Shown: positions 1-8,991, counted from the stretch's first letter. The stretch is DNA of 64,000 nt from Acidimicrobiia bacterium (GCA_022827265.1 JAJDTF010000146.1:1-64000); one strand, 5' to 3'. Numbers and translations: made by a program. The notes: a model not told the origin generated them from the sequence alone.

Positions 1-1469
1 TCGGAGACCATCCGCTCGATCTCGTCAGGCGACATGGCCGACTGGCCGGTGATGGTGATCGACTGCTCCTTGCCGGTAGCGCTGTCCTTCGCGGACACGT
101 GGACGATGCCGTTCGCATCGATGTCGAATGCCACCTCGATCTGCGGGACGCCCCGCGGCGCCGGCGGCAGGCCGACCAGCTGAAACTTGCCCAGCGTCTT
201 GTTGCCAGCTGCCATTTCCCGCTCGCCCTGCAGCACGTGGATCTCCACGGAAGGCTGGCCGTCTTCAGCGGTGGTGAACATCTCCGACCGGCGTGTCGGG
301 ATCGTGGTGTTGCGATCGATGAGACGCGTCATCACGCCGCCCTTGGTCTCGATGCCCAAGCTGAGCGGTGTGACATCCAGCAGCAGCACGTCGGTGACAT
401 CGCCCTTGAGCACGCCGGCCTGGATGGCGGCGCCCACCGAGACCACCTCGTCGGCATTCACGCCCTTGTGAGGCTCACGGCCCGTGAGCTCGGTCACCAG
501 CTTCTGCACGGCGGGCATGCGGGTGGAGCCGCCCACCAGGATCACATGATCGATGTCGGATTTCGCCAGGCCCGCGTCGCTGATGGCCTGCTCGAAAGGA
601 GACCGGCAGCGCTTCAGCAGGTCGAACGTCAGCTCCTCGAACTTGGACCGGCTCAGCTCGTAGTCGAGGTGGAGCGGGCCGCTGTCGGTTGCGGTGATGA
701 ACGGCAGGTTGATCTGGGTGGTCTGCTTGGACGACAGGTCCTTCTTGGCCTGCTCGGCCGCCTCCCGCAAGCGCTGGCCGGCCATTGCATCGGTGCTCAG
801 GTCGACCCCGTGATCGCCCTTGAACGACGCTGCCAGCCACGCGACCACAGCGGCGTCCCAGTCGTCGCCGCCGAGGTGGGTGTCACCGGCGGTGGACTTC
901 ACCTCGAAGACGCCGTCGCCGATCTCGAGCACGGACACGTCGAAGGTGCCCCCGCCGAGATCGAACACCAGGATCGTCTGGTCCTCGGTCTCCTTGTCGA
1001 GGCCGTACGCCAGCGCAGCGGCCGTGGGCTCGTTGATGATGCGCAGCACGTCGAGGCCGGCGATTTTGCCCGCCTCGGTCGTAGCGGTGCGCTGTGCGTC
1101 GTCGAAGTACGCCGGCACGGTGATGACCGCTTCGGTCACCGTGTCGCCGAGGTACTGCTCGGCGTCGAGCTTCAGCTTCTGCAGCACCCGGGCCGAGATC
1201 TCCTGCGGCGTGTAGTTCTTGTCGTCGATGGACTTGCCCCAGGTGGTGCCCATGTGCCGCTTGACCGAGGCAATGGTCCGGTCGGGATTCGTGACCGCCT
1301 GCCGCTTGGCGACCTCGCCGGTCAACACCTCGCCGTTGCGGGCGAAGGCCACCACCGACGGGGTCGTGCGGTCGCCTTCGGCGTTGGCAATGACGGCGGG
1401 CTCGCCGCCCTCCATCGCAGCCACCACCGAGTTCGTGGTTCCGAGGTCAATTCCGACAGCCTTGGGCAT
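1..1469 (-). CDS. dnaK: Chaperone DnaK (Hsp70), C-terminus beyond window
   Basis: ATP-dependent chaperone that binds exposed hydrophobic segments of cytosolic proteins, working with DnaJ and GrpE. The minus-strand frame starts at the ATG at 1469 with [17 protein letters not shown], the Hsp70 phosphate-1 loop. The second ATPase signature ([10 protein letters not shown]) and the interdomain linker ([19 protein letters not shown]) follow, then the beta part of the substrate-binding domain. About 489 codons are present; the remaining lid and tail lie left of base 1. The reading frame is open to the edge with no frameshift. grpE and dnaJ would be expected next on the left but are not visible. A long opposite-strand ORF across the gene is a codon-bias shadow. 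Confidence 0.97.
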   Translation of the reverse strand, partial: MPKAVGIDLGTTNSVVAAMEGGEPAVIANAEGDRTTPSVVAFARNGEVLTGEVAKRQAVTNPDRTIASVKRHMGTTWGKSIDDKNYTPQEISARVLQKLKLDAEQYLGDTVTEAVITVPAYFDDAQRTATTEAGKIAGLDVLRIINEPTAAALAYGLDKETEDQTILVFDLGGGTFDVSVLEIGDGVFEVKSTAGDTHLGGDDWDAAVVAWLAASFKGDHGVDLSTDAMAGQRLREAAEQAKKDLSSKQTTQINLPFITATDSGPLHLDYELSRSKFEELTFDLLKRCRSPFEQAISDAGLAKSDIDHVILVGGSTRMPAVQKLVTELTGREPHKGVNADEVVSVGAAIQAGVLKGDVTDVLLLDVTPLSLGIETKGGVMTRLIDRNTTIPTRRSEMFTTAEDGQPSVEIHVLQGEREMAAGNKTLGKFQLVGLPPAPRGVPQIEVAFDIDANGIVHVSAKDSATGKEQSITITGQSAMSPDEIERMVS

Positions 1470-1537
1470 CGCTGCGCCTTTCCTTACGAGACATCCCGGC
1501 CCAAACCGGCCACGAATGCGAATTGGTAGTGCCAAGA

Positions 1538-1566
1538 AGCATATAAGTTGAGTGCTTTATTAGCAA
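1538..1566 (-). promoter_or_regulatory. Putative dnaK promoter
   Basis: Reading leftward, TTGCTA (1566-1561) and TATGCT (1543-1538) are separated by 17 bp, a plausible -35/-10 pair about 70 bp before the dnaK ATG. ACTCAA (1553-1548) in the spacer and GACTCAG (1578-1572) upstream resemble single half-sites of the HspR HAIR operator. They are in direct rather than inverted orientation, so HspR control is only a guess. Confidence 0.4.
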
Positions 1567-1597
1567 TTTCTCTGAGTCATGCTACCGGCCGCTGTGC

Positions 1598-1613
1598 CCA
1601 AGACGCGTCTTGG
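1598..1613. promoter_or_regulatory. Perfect 16-bp palindrome between dnaK and gpmA
   Basis: CCAAGACGCGTCTTGG is a perfect inverted repeat in the divergent dnaK/gpmA intergenic region, 51 bp before the gpmA ATG. Its position suits an operator, but no known regulator is recognised. Confidence 0.35.
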
Positions 1614-1655
1614 CAGCGGAGGCGGCAGGAGACTCTGCGACCTTCGGGCTACCGT
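1614..1655 (+). repeat. R2 hairpin-repeat family, partial copy a
   Basis: GGCGGCAGGAGACTCTGCGA within this stretch matches the left arm of the fuller copies at 17642-17720 and 53050-53126. The matching right arm is absent, so this is a half copy directly in front of gpmA. Confidence 0.55.
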
Positions 1656-1663
1656 GCACGCCC

Positions 1664-2386
1664 ATGTCACCGGCCGACGACACACACACCCTCGTGCTCC
1701 TGCGCCACGGCCAAAGCGCGTGGAATCTCGAGAACCGCTTCACCGGCTGGTGGGACGTCGGGCTGACCGACGACGGGCAGGCGGAAGCCAGTGCCGCCGG
1801 CGCCGCGCTCGGGGTGGCGGGCATCGAACCGGACGTCGTGCACACATCGCTCCTGCGGCGTGCCATCCAGACCGCCAACACGACGCTCGACGCGATGGGC
1901 CGGGGATGGCTGCCCGTGCGGCGGCACTGGCGGCTGAATGAACGGCACTACGGAGCGCTCACCGGCCTGAACAAGGCCGAGATGGCCGAACGGCACGGCG
2001 CCGACCAAGTCCATCTCTGGCGGCGCAGCTATGACGTGCCTCCCCCGCCGATGCTTCCTGATCACGAGTTCGACGTCGCGGACGATCCTCGCTACGCAGG
2101 CTTGGCCGCCGGCGAGATGCCGCGCGGTGAGTGCCTGGCCGACGTCGTGCGGCGGATGCTGCCCTACTGGGATGACGGCATTGCACCCGATCTCCGTGCA
2201 GGAGGCACCGTGCTGGTTGCAGCCCACGGCAACAGCCTGCGCGCGCTCGTCAAGCACCTCGACGGGATCAGCGACAGCGAGATTGCCCAGCTCAACATCC
2301 CCACCGGAGTACCGCTCGTCTACGAGCTCGACAGCAACCTCAATGTCGCAGCAGCGGAGTCAGTGGAGGCCCGCTACCTCCGCTGA
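1664..2386 (+). CDS. gpmA: 2,3-bisphosphoglycerate-dependent phosphoglycerate mutase
   Basis: Interconverts 3- and 2-phosphoglycerate in glycolysis and gluconeogenesis in the cytosol. The protein is 240 residues, close to the usual 230-250. The phosphohistidine loop [10 protein letters not shown] (about residues 12-21), [12 protein letters not shown] (about 91-102) and the second catalytic histidine in [16 protein letters not shown] (about 187) are all present. The ATG at 1664 is chosen because the N-terminal extension to 1610 is encoded by the R2 repeat and is not conserved in the family. The gene stands alone, divergent from dnaK. Nothing is unusual in the active site. Confidence 0.95.
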   Translation: MSPADDTHTLVLLRHGQSAWNLENRFTGWWDVGLTDDGQAEASAAGAALGVAGIEPDVVHTSLLRRAIQTANTTLDAMGRGWLPVRRHWRLNERHYGALTGLNKAEMAERHGADQVHLWRRSYDVPPPPMLPDHEFDVADDPRYAGLAAGEMPRGECLADVVRRMLPYWDDGIAPDLRAGGTVLVAAHGNSLRALVKHLDGISDSEIAQLNIPTGVPLVYELDSNLNVAAAESVEARYLR

Positions 2387-2434
2387 GGGCACTGCCGCCC
2401 TCGCCGCGGTCACACGATTCAGCGCGCCCTCCGG

Positions 2435-2788
2435 CTAAAGAGCGTCGATGCCGCGCTCGCCAGTGCGGATCCGCACCACGCTGTTGACGGCGGTGACCCA
2501 CACTTTGCCATCACCAATCCGCTCAGTACGGGTGGATTCGACAATGGCATCCACCACCCGCTCAGCCAGCTCGGTCGCCACCAGCACCTCGATGCGGACC
2601 TTCGGAATGAAGTCCACGTGGTACTCGGTGCCCCGGTACGTCTCGGTGTGGCCGCCCTGACGGCCGAATCCCCGGACCTCCGATGCGGTCAGCCCGGTGA
2701 TGTCGAGGTCCCGCAGCGCCTCGAGCACCATCTCGAGCCGGTGCGGCTTGATGACCGCTGTCACCATTGCAACCGGGGCCTCAATCAT
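2435..2788 (-). CDS. glnB: Nitrogen regulatory protein P-II
   Basis: Small trimeric signal protein that senses 2-oxoglutarate and ATP/ADP and controls nitrogen metabolism. From the ATG at 2788 it is 117 residues. The T-loop sequence GFGRQGGHTETYRGTEYHVDF carries Tyr56, equivalent to the modified Tyr51 of E. coli GlnB; in actinobacteria this residue is adenylylated. The B- and C-loop signature RTERIGDGKVWV and C-terminal RIRTGERG are intact. GGGAGG lies 6 nt before this ATG; an inner ATG at 2767 would give the shorter classical N-terminus. No amtB or glnD lies adjacent, so the usual operon is absent here. Confidence 0.95.
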   Translation of the reverse strand: MIEAPVAMVTAVIKPHRLEMVLEALRDLDITGLTASEVRGFGRQGGHTETYRGTEYHVDFIPKVRIEVLVATELAERVVDAIVESTRTERIGDGKVWVTAVNSVVRIRTGERGIDAL

Positions 2789-2859
2789 TGCGCCCTCCCG
2801 ACTCAGCGTGTCGAGAGGCGGCGCAAACTGCGGCACCGTCTCGTCGCATTGCCATCATT

Positions 2860-2940
2860 TCCCGCTCTTGTTCCCAATTGCCATTCAATACGGGCTCACG
2901 GGCCGCTCGGGCCACGGCTTCGCCAACCGGCTCAGCCTCT
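2860..2940 (+). repeat. R1 interspersed repeat, copy a
   Basis: Begins with CCCGCTCTTGTTC and continues through GCTCACGGGCCGCTCGGGCC and ACGGCTTCGCC. The same modules recur at five other loci in this window. This copy fills much of the 313-bp gap between the divergent glnB and cyclic-nucleotide-binding genes; I see no gene in the rest of that gap. Confidence 0.75.
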
Positions 2941-3101
2941 GTAGCGTCGCACGCCGCAGGGCCGATTGCACGCAACCTGCCCGATGAATAGGCGGCGGGC
3001 GCTAGTCTCTGGCGCGTCTTGGGGGCCGGGCGCATGCTACGGTCCGGCGCTTGTGGGCCAGCCAGCCCCGGCGCAAAGGCCACTGCGGCAAGGAGCGGGA
3101 T

Positions 3102-3533
3102 ATGTCGGTAGCGAATCGTGCGGAGAGTCTTCGTGAAGTTGATCTGTTCTCCGACTGCAGCAAGAAGGAACTCCAACACATCGCACGCAAGGCCGAGCAG
3201 GTCGACTTCACGGCCGGCGACAACATCGTGGAGGAGGGCAGCGGCGGCGCGATGGCCGGCTATGCCTTCGTGATCGTGCACGGCACGGCGGTCGTCCGGC
3301 GCAACGGGCGCAAGGTCGCCGAGATCGGTCCGGGCGAGTCCATCGGCGAGATGGCGCTCTTCGACGACGGCCCGCGCACCGCGTCAGTGGTGGCTGCGAC
3401 CGACATGGAGACGATCATGCTGTCGCGACGGGAGCTGAAGGGCATCATCGACAGCACCCCGTCGGTGGCCCACAAGCTGCTGTCGGAGCTGGCCGGTCGC
3501 CTGCGCAAGGCGAACCGCAAGCTCTACGGCTGA
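3102..3533 (+). CDS. Cyclic nucleotide-binding domain protein
   Basis: A 143-residue protein made almost entirely of one CAP_ED (cNMP-binding) beta-roll. The phosphate-binding cassette reads GESIGEMALFDDGPRTASV, with the conserved Gly-Glu pair and the Arg that contacts the cyclic phosphate. The C-terminal helix follows (ELAGRLRKANRKLYG) but there is no helix-turn-helix, so it is unlikely to be a CRP-type DNA-binding regulator. The ATG at 3102 is preceded by AAGGAG. It probably senses a cyclic nucleotide or acts as a small regulatory subunit; its partner is unknown. The neighbouring Fe-S protein gene begins 96 bp downstream on the same strand. Confidence 0.85.
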   Translation: MSVANRAESLREVDLFSDCSKKELQHIARKAEQVDFTAGDNIVEEGSGGAMAGYAFVIVHGTAVVRRNGRKVAEIGPGESIGEMALFDDGPRTASVVAATDMETIMLSRRELKGIIDSTPSVAHKLLSELAGRLRKANRKLYG

Positions 3534-3629
3534 ACCACGCACCGCCCCCTCACGGCATTGTGAGCCCGCGGGCACCGCTGGCGTTCGAGGCTCCCGGCCG
3601 TCGCAGGGGCGTCAGCTAACTTCGCCAGC

Positions 3630-5807
3630 GTGAGCAAGCCACCTCTGCGACCGCACCAACTCGTACTGGGCATCGGTATCGCGTTCGCAGCGATCACCGC
3701 TGCGTCGGGCATTGCCGCGGCCGCCTTCGGCTTCCACGAAGACACCGACGCCGCGCATCGCGAGGTGTTCGGCAATGTGCCGGGCGGGGTGAAGTTCGCG
3801 TTCTATGCCTTGACGTGCGTACTGATCGTCTACGGAGCATGGAACTTCGCCCAGCGCACCCGCAACTGGCAGCGGGGCGCGCCTGATCGACGCTCCACCA
3901 CTGCGTCCAACGCCGGCCGGCGGCTGCACGACTACCGCGGCGGCGTGCTCATGCAGACGCTGCTGCGCGACCCGGCCGCCGGCGTGATGCACGCGCTGCT
4001 CTATTACGGCTTCCTGGTGCTGCTGGCCGTCACGACCACGCTCGAGATCAACCACCAGCTGCCGACGGCTGCGAAGTTCCTCGTCGGGCCCACCTATCAG
4101 GGCTTCAGCTTCGTCGGCGATCTGGCCGGAGTGATCTTCCTGGCCGGAGCGATCTGGGCGATTGTGCGCCGGTATGCCGCTCGCCCGTACCGCATCCGGA
4201 TCAAATCGCGGCCCGAGCACATGGTGATCCTGATCGTGCTCGCCGCGCTGGGCGTCACCGGGTTCGTGGCCGAGGCCACGCGAATCGTGATCGACGGTCG
4301 GCCGGCATACGAGCAGTGGTCGTTCATCGGCTACCCGCTGTCGGCTGCGTTCGACGGCCTCGCCAACATCCGAGGCTGGCACCAGGTGTGGTGGATCGCC
4401 CACGTGGGCTGCTTCATGGCCTTCCTGGTGATGCTGCCCATCACCATGCTGCGGCACATGTTCACCTCGCCGCTCAACATGTACCTGCGCGATCGCGAGC
4501 GGCCCAAGGGCGCCATGCGGATGGTGCCCGATCTGATGGAGGCCGAGGACATCGAGACCATCGGCGTGTCGATGGTGAACGAGTTCACCTGGAAGCAGCT
4601 GCTCGACACCGATGCCTGCACCATGTGCGGGCGCTGCACTGCGGTGTGCCCGGCCCACGCCACGGGCAAACCGCTCGATCCCCGCGAGATTGTGCTGAAA
4701 ACCGGCGAGATCATGGCCGCGACCGGTGAGCACGGCGGGGTGACGCCGCCGATCGGCACCGATGCCGAGATCACCGTGACAGCAGACTCGGTCTTCGAGC
4801 GGATCACTCACGAAGAGCTCTGGGCGTGCACGACGTGCAGGGCGTGCGACGAGAACTGCCCGGTCAACATCGAGATCCTCGACAAGATCCTCGACATGCG
4901 TCGCTACCTGACGCTGATGGAGAGCGAATTCCCCGCCGAGCTGGGCGGTGCCTTCCGGGGCATGGAGAACAACGCCAACCCGTGGAACCTCAACAACGGC
5001 GAACGGGCAGACTGGGCTGACGGCCTCGACGTGGAGGTAGTCGACGCCGATGACCCGTTCGACCACGAATATCTCTACTGGGTCGGCTGTGCCGGGTCGT
5101 TCGACGACAAGAACCGCCGGGTGTCGGTGGCCACGGCCAAGCTGCTGCGGCGCGCCGGGGTCGACTTCGCCATCCTGGGACCAGGCGAGAACTGCACCGG
5201 CGACAGCGCGCGGCGCTCAGGCAACGAGTACTTGTTCCAGATGCTCGCTGCGGAGAACATCGCGGCGCTCAACGGCATGGGTGTGCGCAAGGTCATCACC
5301 CAGTGCCCGCACTGCTTCAACACGCTGCGCAACGAGTACCCGCAGTACGGCGGGAACTGGGAGGTCATCCACCACGCCCAGTTCCTCGAACAGCTGGTGG
5401 CCGACGGTCGTTTGGATCTGTCAGAGGCGCGGCTGGACGAGCGGGTCGTGTACCACGACTCGTGCTACCTGGGCCGCCACAACGACGTGTACCTGGCGCC
5501 GCGCAATGTCATCGGCAGCCTGGGCGGCGTGGAGATCGTGGAGGCCCCCCGCAACGGCACCAAGGGCATGTGCTGCGGGGCCGGCGGCGCGCGCATGTGG
5601 ATGGAGGAGACCATCGGCACCAAGGTGAACGACGAGCGCTCGCGTGAACTGCTCGACACCGGCGCTGACCGCATCGCCACGGCGTGCCCGTTCTGCTTCA
5701 TCATGATCGACGACGGCGTGAAGGGCCACGGCGTCGAAGACGACCAAGTCAAGGTGGCTGACATCTCCATCCACCTCATCGACGCCCTAGAAGCCGCCGA
5801 CGACTGA
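3630..5807 (+). CDS. EtfD-like membrane Fe-S oxidoreductase (heterodisulfide-reductase type)
   Basis: A 725-residue fusion of an N-terminal membrane domain (about six hydrophobic segments within residues 8-280, resembling the NarI/HdrE cytochrome b fold), two 4Fe-4S ferredoxin clusters (CTMCGRCTAVCP near 330; CTTCRACDENCP near 400) and two C-terminal CCG domains. The first CCG domain has a modified CAGSFD motif; the second keeps CCGAGG near 648. In mycobacteria a protein of this build (EtfD/FadF) passes electrons from ETF and fatty acid oxidation to menaquinone, and that role is inferred here. The start is GTG at 3630 with no clear Shine-Dalgarno. The gene is monocistronic in this window. Confidence 0.88.
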   Translation: MSKPPLRPHQLVLGIGIAFAAITAASGIAAAAFGFHEDTDAAHREVFGNVPGGVKFAFYALTCVLIVYGAWNFAQRTRNWQRGAPDRRSTTASNAGRRLHDYRGGVLMQTLLRDPAAGVMHALLYYGFLVLLAVTTTLEINHQLPTAAKFLVGPTYQGFSFVGDLAGVIFLAGAIWAIVRRYAARPYRIRIKSRPEHMVILIVLAALGVTGFVAEATRIVIDGRPAYEQWSFIGYPLSAAFDGLANIRGWHQVWWIAHVGCFMAFLVMLPITMLRHMFTSPLNMYLRDRERPKGAMRMVPDLMEAEDIETIGVSMVNEFTWKQLLDTDACTMCGRCTAVCPAHATGKPLDPREIVLKTGEIMAATGEHGGVTPPIGTDAEITVTADSVFERITHEELWACTTCRACDENCPVNIEILDKILDMRRYLTLMESEFPAELGGAFRGMENNANPWNLNNGERADWADGLDVEVVDADDPFDHEYLYWVGCAGSFDDKNRRVSVATAKLLRRAGVDFAILGPGENCTGDSARRSGNEYLFQMLAAENIAALNGMGVRKVITQCPHCFNTLRNEYPQYGGNWEVIHHAQFLEQLVADGRLDLSEARLDERVVYHDSCYLGRHNDVYLAPRNVIGSLGGVEIVEAPRNGTKGMCCGAGGARMWMEETIGTKVNDERSRELLDTGADRIATACPFCFIMIDDGVKGHGVEDDQVKVADISIHLIDALEAADD

Positions 5808-5901
5808 TCCTCGCCTTCGCGTGGGCAACACCCCGCGAAATGGCGCGAAAGGCCCAGCGACGATATGTCGCGGAGCGGCCACCGAACGACGCTCGACCGG
5901 T

Positions 5902-5930
5902 TTGGCGTAACATTTATGTCACGCTATAGT
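5902..5930 (+). promoter_or_regulatory. Promoter and operator of the XRE gene, leaderless
   Basis: TTGGCG (5902-5907) and TATAGT (5925-5930) have the ideal 17-bp spacing. The ATG at 5938 lies 8 nt past the -10, so transcription should begin at or next to the start codon. The near-palindrome GTAACATTTATGTCAC (5907-5922, one mismatch per arm) fills the spacer and would suit autorepression by the encoded HTH protein. Confidence 0.65.
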
Positions 5931-5937
5931 GGGTCTC

Positions 5938-6255
5938 ATGGCAAGGGCGCGCACCGGTGCAGAGCGGTATCTGCGAGACCGCAGGGCAGATCCAGATTAC
6001 GAACGCGCCTACGACGCTGCGCGTCAGCGCATCGACCAGATCGACGGAATAATCCGAGCGCTCGACCAGCGCCGACGCAGCTTGCAGCTCAGCAAGGCCG
6101 AACTCGCTCGCAGGGCGGACTTGCGTCCGGAGGTGATCAGACGCCTCTTCTCGGCCGAGAGCCCAAACCCGACGCTGTCAACCCTCGTCGCCCTCGCAGG
6201 AGCGCTCAACCTCGAAATGACGGCGGCGCCGCTCGAAGAGAGCCGAGCTAGCTGA
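5938..6255 (+). CDS. XRE/HigA-like helix-turn-helix antitoxin
   Basis: A 105-residue DNA-binding protein: an N-terminal helical extension (about 1-45), then an HTH_3 domain (about 46-90; SKAELARRADLRPEVIRRLFS then NPTLSTLVALAGAL). This build is common among antitoxins of HigBA-type systems, which repress their own promoter and bind the toxin. A promoter with an overlapping palindrome lies directly upstream. The 3' end overlaps the 3' end of the opposing RelE/HigB-like gene by 8 bp, an uncommon convergent arrangement. Base composition is slightly lower in GC than the flanking housekeeping genes, in line with an accessory island. Confidence 0.75.
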   Translation: MARARTGAERYLRDRRADPDYERAYDAARQRIDQIDGIIRALDQRRRSLQLSKAELARRADLRPEVIRRLFSAESPNPTLSTLVALAGALNLEMTAAPLEESRAS

Positions 6256-6676
6256 GGACCGTCCGGTTCCGCTCGAACTCGTCGCGGTACCGGCGAATAC
6301 GGCGGTACTCCCTCGGATCGGCCGGCTGCCGACGCGGCTTTGTCAGCCCTCCCAAGCAGACGATTGATGAGCCGCCGAGGTCATCGGCATCGCGCTCCAG
6401 CAGGCAGAACAGCCGGTGGTTCGAGCCACTGCCGCGGACGCGGACCTCGTAGAAGCCGGCCATCTCGCCGTGCATGGCCTCCCACTTCCCGCCACCAGAG
6501 AATGCGGGCGGAGGCGCTTCGGCGACAGCGTCCAGAACGGCGTGAATCTCGGCAGCCACCTTTTTCGAAAGCGTCTCGAAAAAGTCGAGCGCGGGGACAG
6601 CCTCCGTCGCATCGTCAATCTTGGCGCGCTGATAGAACTGGATCAGCCAAGGAACGGGGCGAGACCCAGTAGCCAT
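6248..6676 (-). CDS. RelE/HigB-like toxin family protein (Gp49/DUF891 type)
   Basis: A 142-residue protein matching phage-derived Gp49-like/HigB toxins, which are ribosome-dependent mRNA interferases. Visible marks are the N-terminal LIQFYQ strand, the AALDFFETLSKK-like helix, KWEAMHGEMAGFYEVRVRGSGSNHRLFCLLERDA (core sheet with the conserved arginine) and the basic RREYRRIRRYRDEF-like tail. It is longer than minimal RelE proteins, as usual for this subfamily. It lies 2 bp downstream of the unknown gene at 6679-7530 in an apparent operon, while the antitoxin-like gene points the opposite way. Family assignment is firm; toxicity is inference. Confidence 0.7.
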   Translation of the reverse strand: MATGSRPVPWLIQFYQRAKIDDATEAVPALDFFETLSKKVAAEIHAVLDAVAEAPPPAFSGGGKWEAMHGEMAGFYEVRVRGSGSNHRLFCLLERDADDLGGSSIVCLGGLTKPRRQPADPREYRRIRRYRDEFERNRTVLS

Positions 6677-6678
6677 GG

Positions 6679-7530
6679 TCAGGACTCGTTCTCGCCTTCA
6701 GGCGACTCAGCGCGCGCCTCAGAGCCAAGGGAGCCAGCGAGGGCCTCAAGCTTGGCGACGGCTTCGCCGATCGCGGTGAACGCTGATGCGGGCAGCGCCT
6801 TCGCCGAGCGAAGCTCGAACAGGATCTCTCCACTGTCAATCGACCACAGCTGTCGAATGGTCGGGGCAGCCGAGACGCTTTGAGCCGCAGGCCCACGAAT
6901 CGCCGACGTTTCCGCTGACGGCTGAGGTGGATAAGGCGTCTCGACTGCTGCAGCCTCTGTAGCAGCGCCGTTCTCCGAGCCCCAGAGCACGACGTCACCG
7001 TCCTCGTTCAGTTCAGCGAGTTCTGCGGCGAGTGCGCTTTCGACAAACGACTCGACGAACTTGCTTGCGCTTCCCGGTGTCACGCCTAGCTCGTGGACGG
7101 CCCGTCCACCAAGATGGTCAGGGTTGAGTGGCTGCCCTTTTGCGGACTGCTCATGCAGACGAGCGAAGACAGCGCAGTTGGCAAACGCTTCCTGCATCGC
7201 CCGCCTCTCCGCCGTCGCATCCGTAGGCACGGCGATCAACCGCGCCACCTCGGTCATCGTGAGCATGTCTCCGCGGCCGGTGATCAGCTCCCAGTCTCGA
7301 AAGGCTGACAACCGCTGCCGGAATGCGCCGCTGTTGGTCGTCGAATGCCCCATGTAGGAGGCGAATGCCGGCGCCGGATGTTCGAACCCGTACTTGCCGG
7401 CTTCCTTGAGGATCCGAGCGGCCTCCGACAGAGACATGACCGGGAACCCCGTTCCGCGCTTGCGACGTGGTCTCTTGACATCGCTGTTGTCAGCGCCCGA
7501 CTCCGTTTCGATTATACTGTCATCACTCAT
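6679..7530 (-). CDS. Unknown protein upstream of the toxin-like gene
   Basis: A 283-residue protein I do not recognise. After a charged, basic N-terminus (KRPRRKRG, about 20-27), residues 30-110 look like a winged-helix segment (FPVMSLSEAARILKEAGKYG; then GAFRQRLSAFRDWELITGRGD, LTMTEVARLIAVP). A helical middle, a Pro/Ala-rich linker (about 190-225) and a C-terminal helix follow. It sits 2 bp before the RelE/HigB-like gene and probably shares its transcript. Start chosen at the ATG at 7530; a GTG one codon earlier is possible. Its upstream region is AT-rich, unlike the rest of the window. It could be a regulator or a third partner of the toxin locus. Confidence 0.55.
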   Translation of the reverse strand: MSDDSIIETESGADNSDVKRPRRKRGTGFPVMSLSEAARILKEAGKYGFEHPAPAFASYMGHSTTNSGAFRQRLSAFRDWELITGRGDMLTMTEVARLIAVPTDATAERRAMQEAFANCAVFARLHEQSAKGQPLNPDHLGGRAVHELGVTPGSASKFVESFVESALAAELAELNEDGDVVLWGSENGAATEAAAVETPYPPQPSAETSAIRGPAAQSVSAAPTIRQLWSIDSGEILFELRSAKALPASAFTAIGEAVAKLEALAGSLGSEARAESPEGENES

Positions 7531-7924
7531 CACAGTTCCGTTTCAAACCAAGGCGGTAATCAGAGCCTTACAACTTACTGAACCAGTATAACGGTAAATA
7601 TCTTACGTTCCACCTGGCGTGCGCCGATGCGAGAGGGCCGTCCGGAACGAGGACGCGTTAACTCTGAGGCGCTGGAGGTCGGCGATGGCCCAGCACCGAA
7701 CGCAGTGGCGTGCGCGCGGGTGGTATAGCAGCGGCTAAGCCTGCACGGCTGCGTCGCCCGCGTCGGCTCAACTACCGCACGCGAGAAGCATGCACCGACT
7801 CGGTGCGCAGCGTGATGTCGCCGCGGCGCTCGGAAGAGTTCTGGCTACCTCGCTACCCACATGACGGGCCTCAAAGCTGTCGGCGCCCTGTACCGGCCCA
7901 CACGAAATTCGGTCGCCCTCGTGC
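7531..7924. other. 394-bp intergenic region of the accessory island
   Basis: The left 90 bp are unusually AT-rich and contain TTATACTGG reading leftward, a likely promoter for the gene ending at 6679, beside the small inverted repeat TACTGAACCAGTA. The rest holds no ORF with coding character; a 72-codon frame at 7710-7928 has no family features or start signal. Confidence 0.5.
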
Positions 7925-8956
7925 ATGAAGTCGTGGCTACGCGAGACCCGCGCGCAGACGTGGGGTGAGTTCTACGATGGTCGGGTGCCGTCGCTGGCAG
8001 CGCTTCTGGAGTTGACAGAGGAGCGGGCGCGCTCCGAGTGGGGGCGCATCTTGCAGCGAGAGTGGCGCGAGCGGCAAGAGCCGTACCGCACGGTCGAACT
8101 CGTCTTGTGCTGCGCGTTGTTTCGGGCGGTCGACCCGCATCGCTTCGGCGGGCAGAACATCCACCTGATCCCGGACGAAGTGACCCGTTTGGCGGACTTG
8201 TTCAAGCGATCTACGAAATCGATCAACATCAAGATGCTGAATCTCGATGGATCGTATGCTCATGGTGCCGCCTGTGACGTGCCGTTCTTCGACCAGATGG
8301 CGGAGGACCCTGTCCACCTCGCTGTGCTCTATGAGCGGGTGCTGCTCGCAGCACGGCATATGGGCATCGGCCCGGAACATCTGCCAGACTTCCTCGAAGA
8401 TGACTTGGCGGACGGTGCGGTGCTCATCGGTCAAGACGGCTTGCCGCATCGCCCCCTCATCGAAGCTGTGGAAACCCTCGCAGCGAAGCTCAGAGCGAGG
8501 CAGCTGGTTGCCGACGAAGGTCAGACATTCCGCGTTGCCGAACAGCAGATCCGGTTAGGGCAGCACCGGTTTGCCAAAGAGGTGCTCGCGAACTACGGGC
8601 ACCAGTGCGGGTTCTGCGAGTTCGCGCCGCGCTCGCTGCCGCGAAAGGGACTGCTGCTCGCCTCGCACATCAAGCCGTGGGCGGCTTGTGATGACTTCGA
8701 ACGGCTCGACGCTGCAAACGGCATAGCTGCTTGCCGTATGCACGACGCGGCGTTCGACGCGGGTCTCATCACTGTCAATGGCGGATTGCGCGTTCACCAA
8801 GCTCGTCGCCTGCAACGGAGCCGCGAGATCGACCCCGGTGTTGAACACAGCTTCGGACCTGTCCTACGGAGCACGCTGCGCATACCGGGACAGGCGGCAC
8901 CCGCCGCGCTGTACCTCCAATGGCATCAACAACATGTTTACGCCGATGACGTTTAG
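7925..8956 (+). CDS. HNH endonuclease domain protein
   Basis: A 343-residue protein with an unrecognised N-terminal region (about 1-200) and a C-terminal HNH_2-type nuclease domain (about 205-290). The metal-site cysteines CGFC, then LLASHIKPWAACDDFERLDAANGIAACRMHDAAFDAGLI, match the family pattern with the catalytic His in ASHIKPW. Such proteins are usually nucleases of restriction or defence systems, or components of mobile elements. The start ATG at 7925 has no strong Shine-Dalgarno. It lies alone in the accessory island with no methyltransferase next to it. Substrate and role are unknown; defence is inference. Confidence 0.75.
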   Translation: MKSWLRETRAQTWGEFYDGRVPSLAALLELTEERARSEWGRILQREWRERQEPYRTVELVLCCALFRAVDPHRFGGQNIHLIPDEVTRLADLFKRSTKSINIKMLNLDGSYAHGAACDVPFFDQMAEDPVHLAVLYERVLLAARHMGIGPEHLPDFLEDDLADGAVLIGQDGLPHRPLIEAVETLAAKLRARQLVADEGQTFRVAEQQIRLGQHRFAKEVLANYGHQCGFCEFAPRSLPRKGLLLASHIKPWAACDDFERLDAANGIAACRMHDAAFDAGLITVNGGLRVHQARRLQRSREIDPGVEHSFGPVLRSTLRIPGQAAPAALYLQWHQQHVYADDV

Positions 8957-8991
8957 CGCTTGATCGGCGAGCGCTCAGGGCCGCATTCGCG

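Noticed and set aside
99-1529. A 476-codon plus-strand frame opposite dnaK
   Set aside because: dnaK is certain on the other strand; the frame is Arg/His-rich, lacks any family feature and arises from GC-biased third positions.
1548-1578. HAIR (HspR) operator at dnaK
   Set aside because: The two half-sites are in direct orientation with the wrong spacing for CTTGAGT-N7-ACTCAAG.
3612-5066. A 484-codon minus-strand frame opposite the EtfD-like gene
   Set aside because: Same kind of antisense shadow; the plus strand has clear Fe-S motifs.
7710-7928. A 72-codon frame before the HNH gene
   Set aside because: No ribosome-binding site and random-looking composition.
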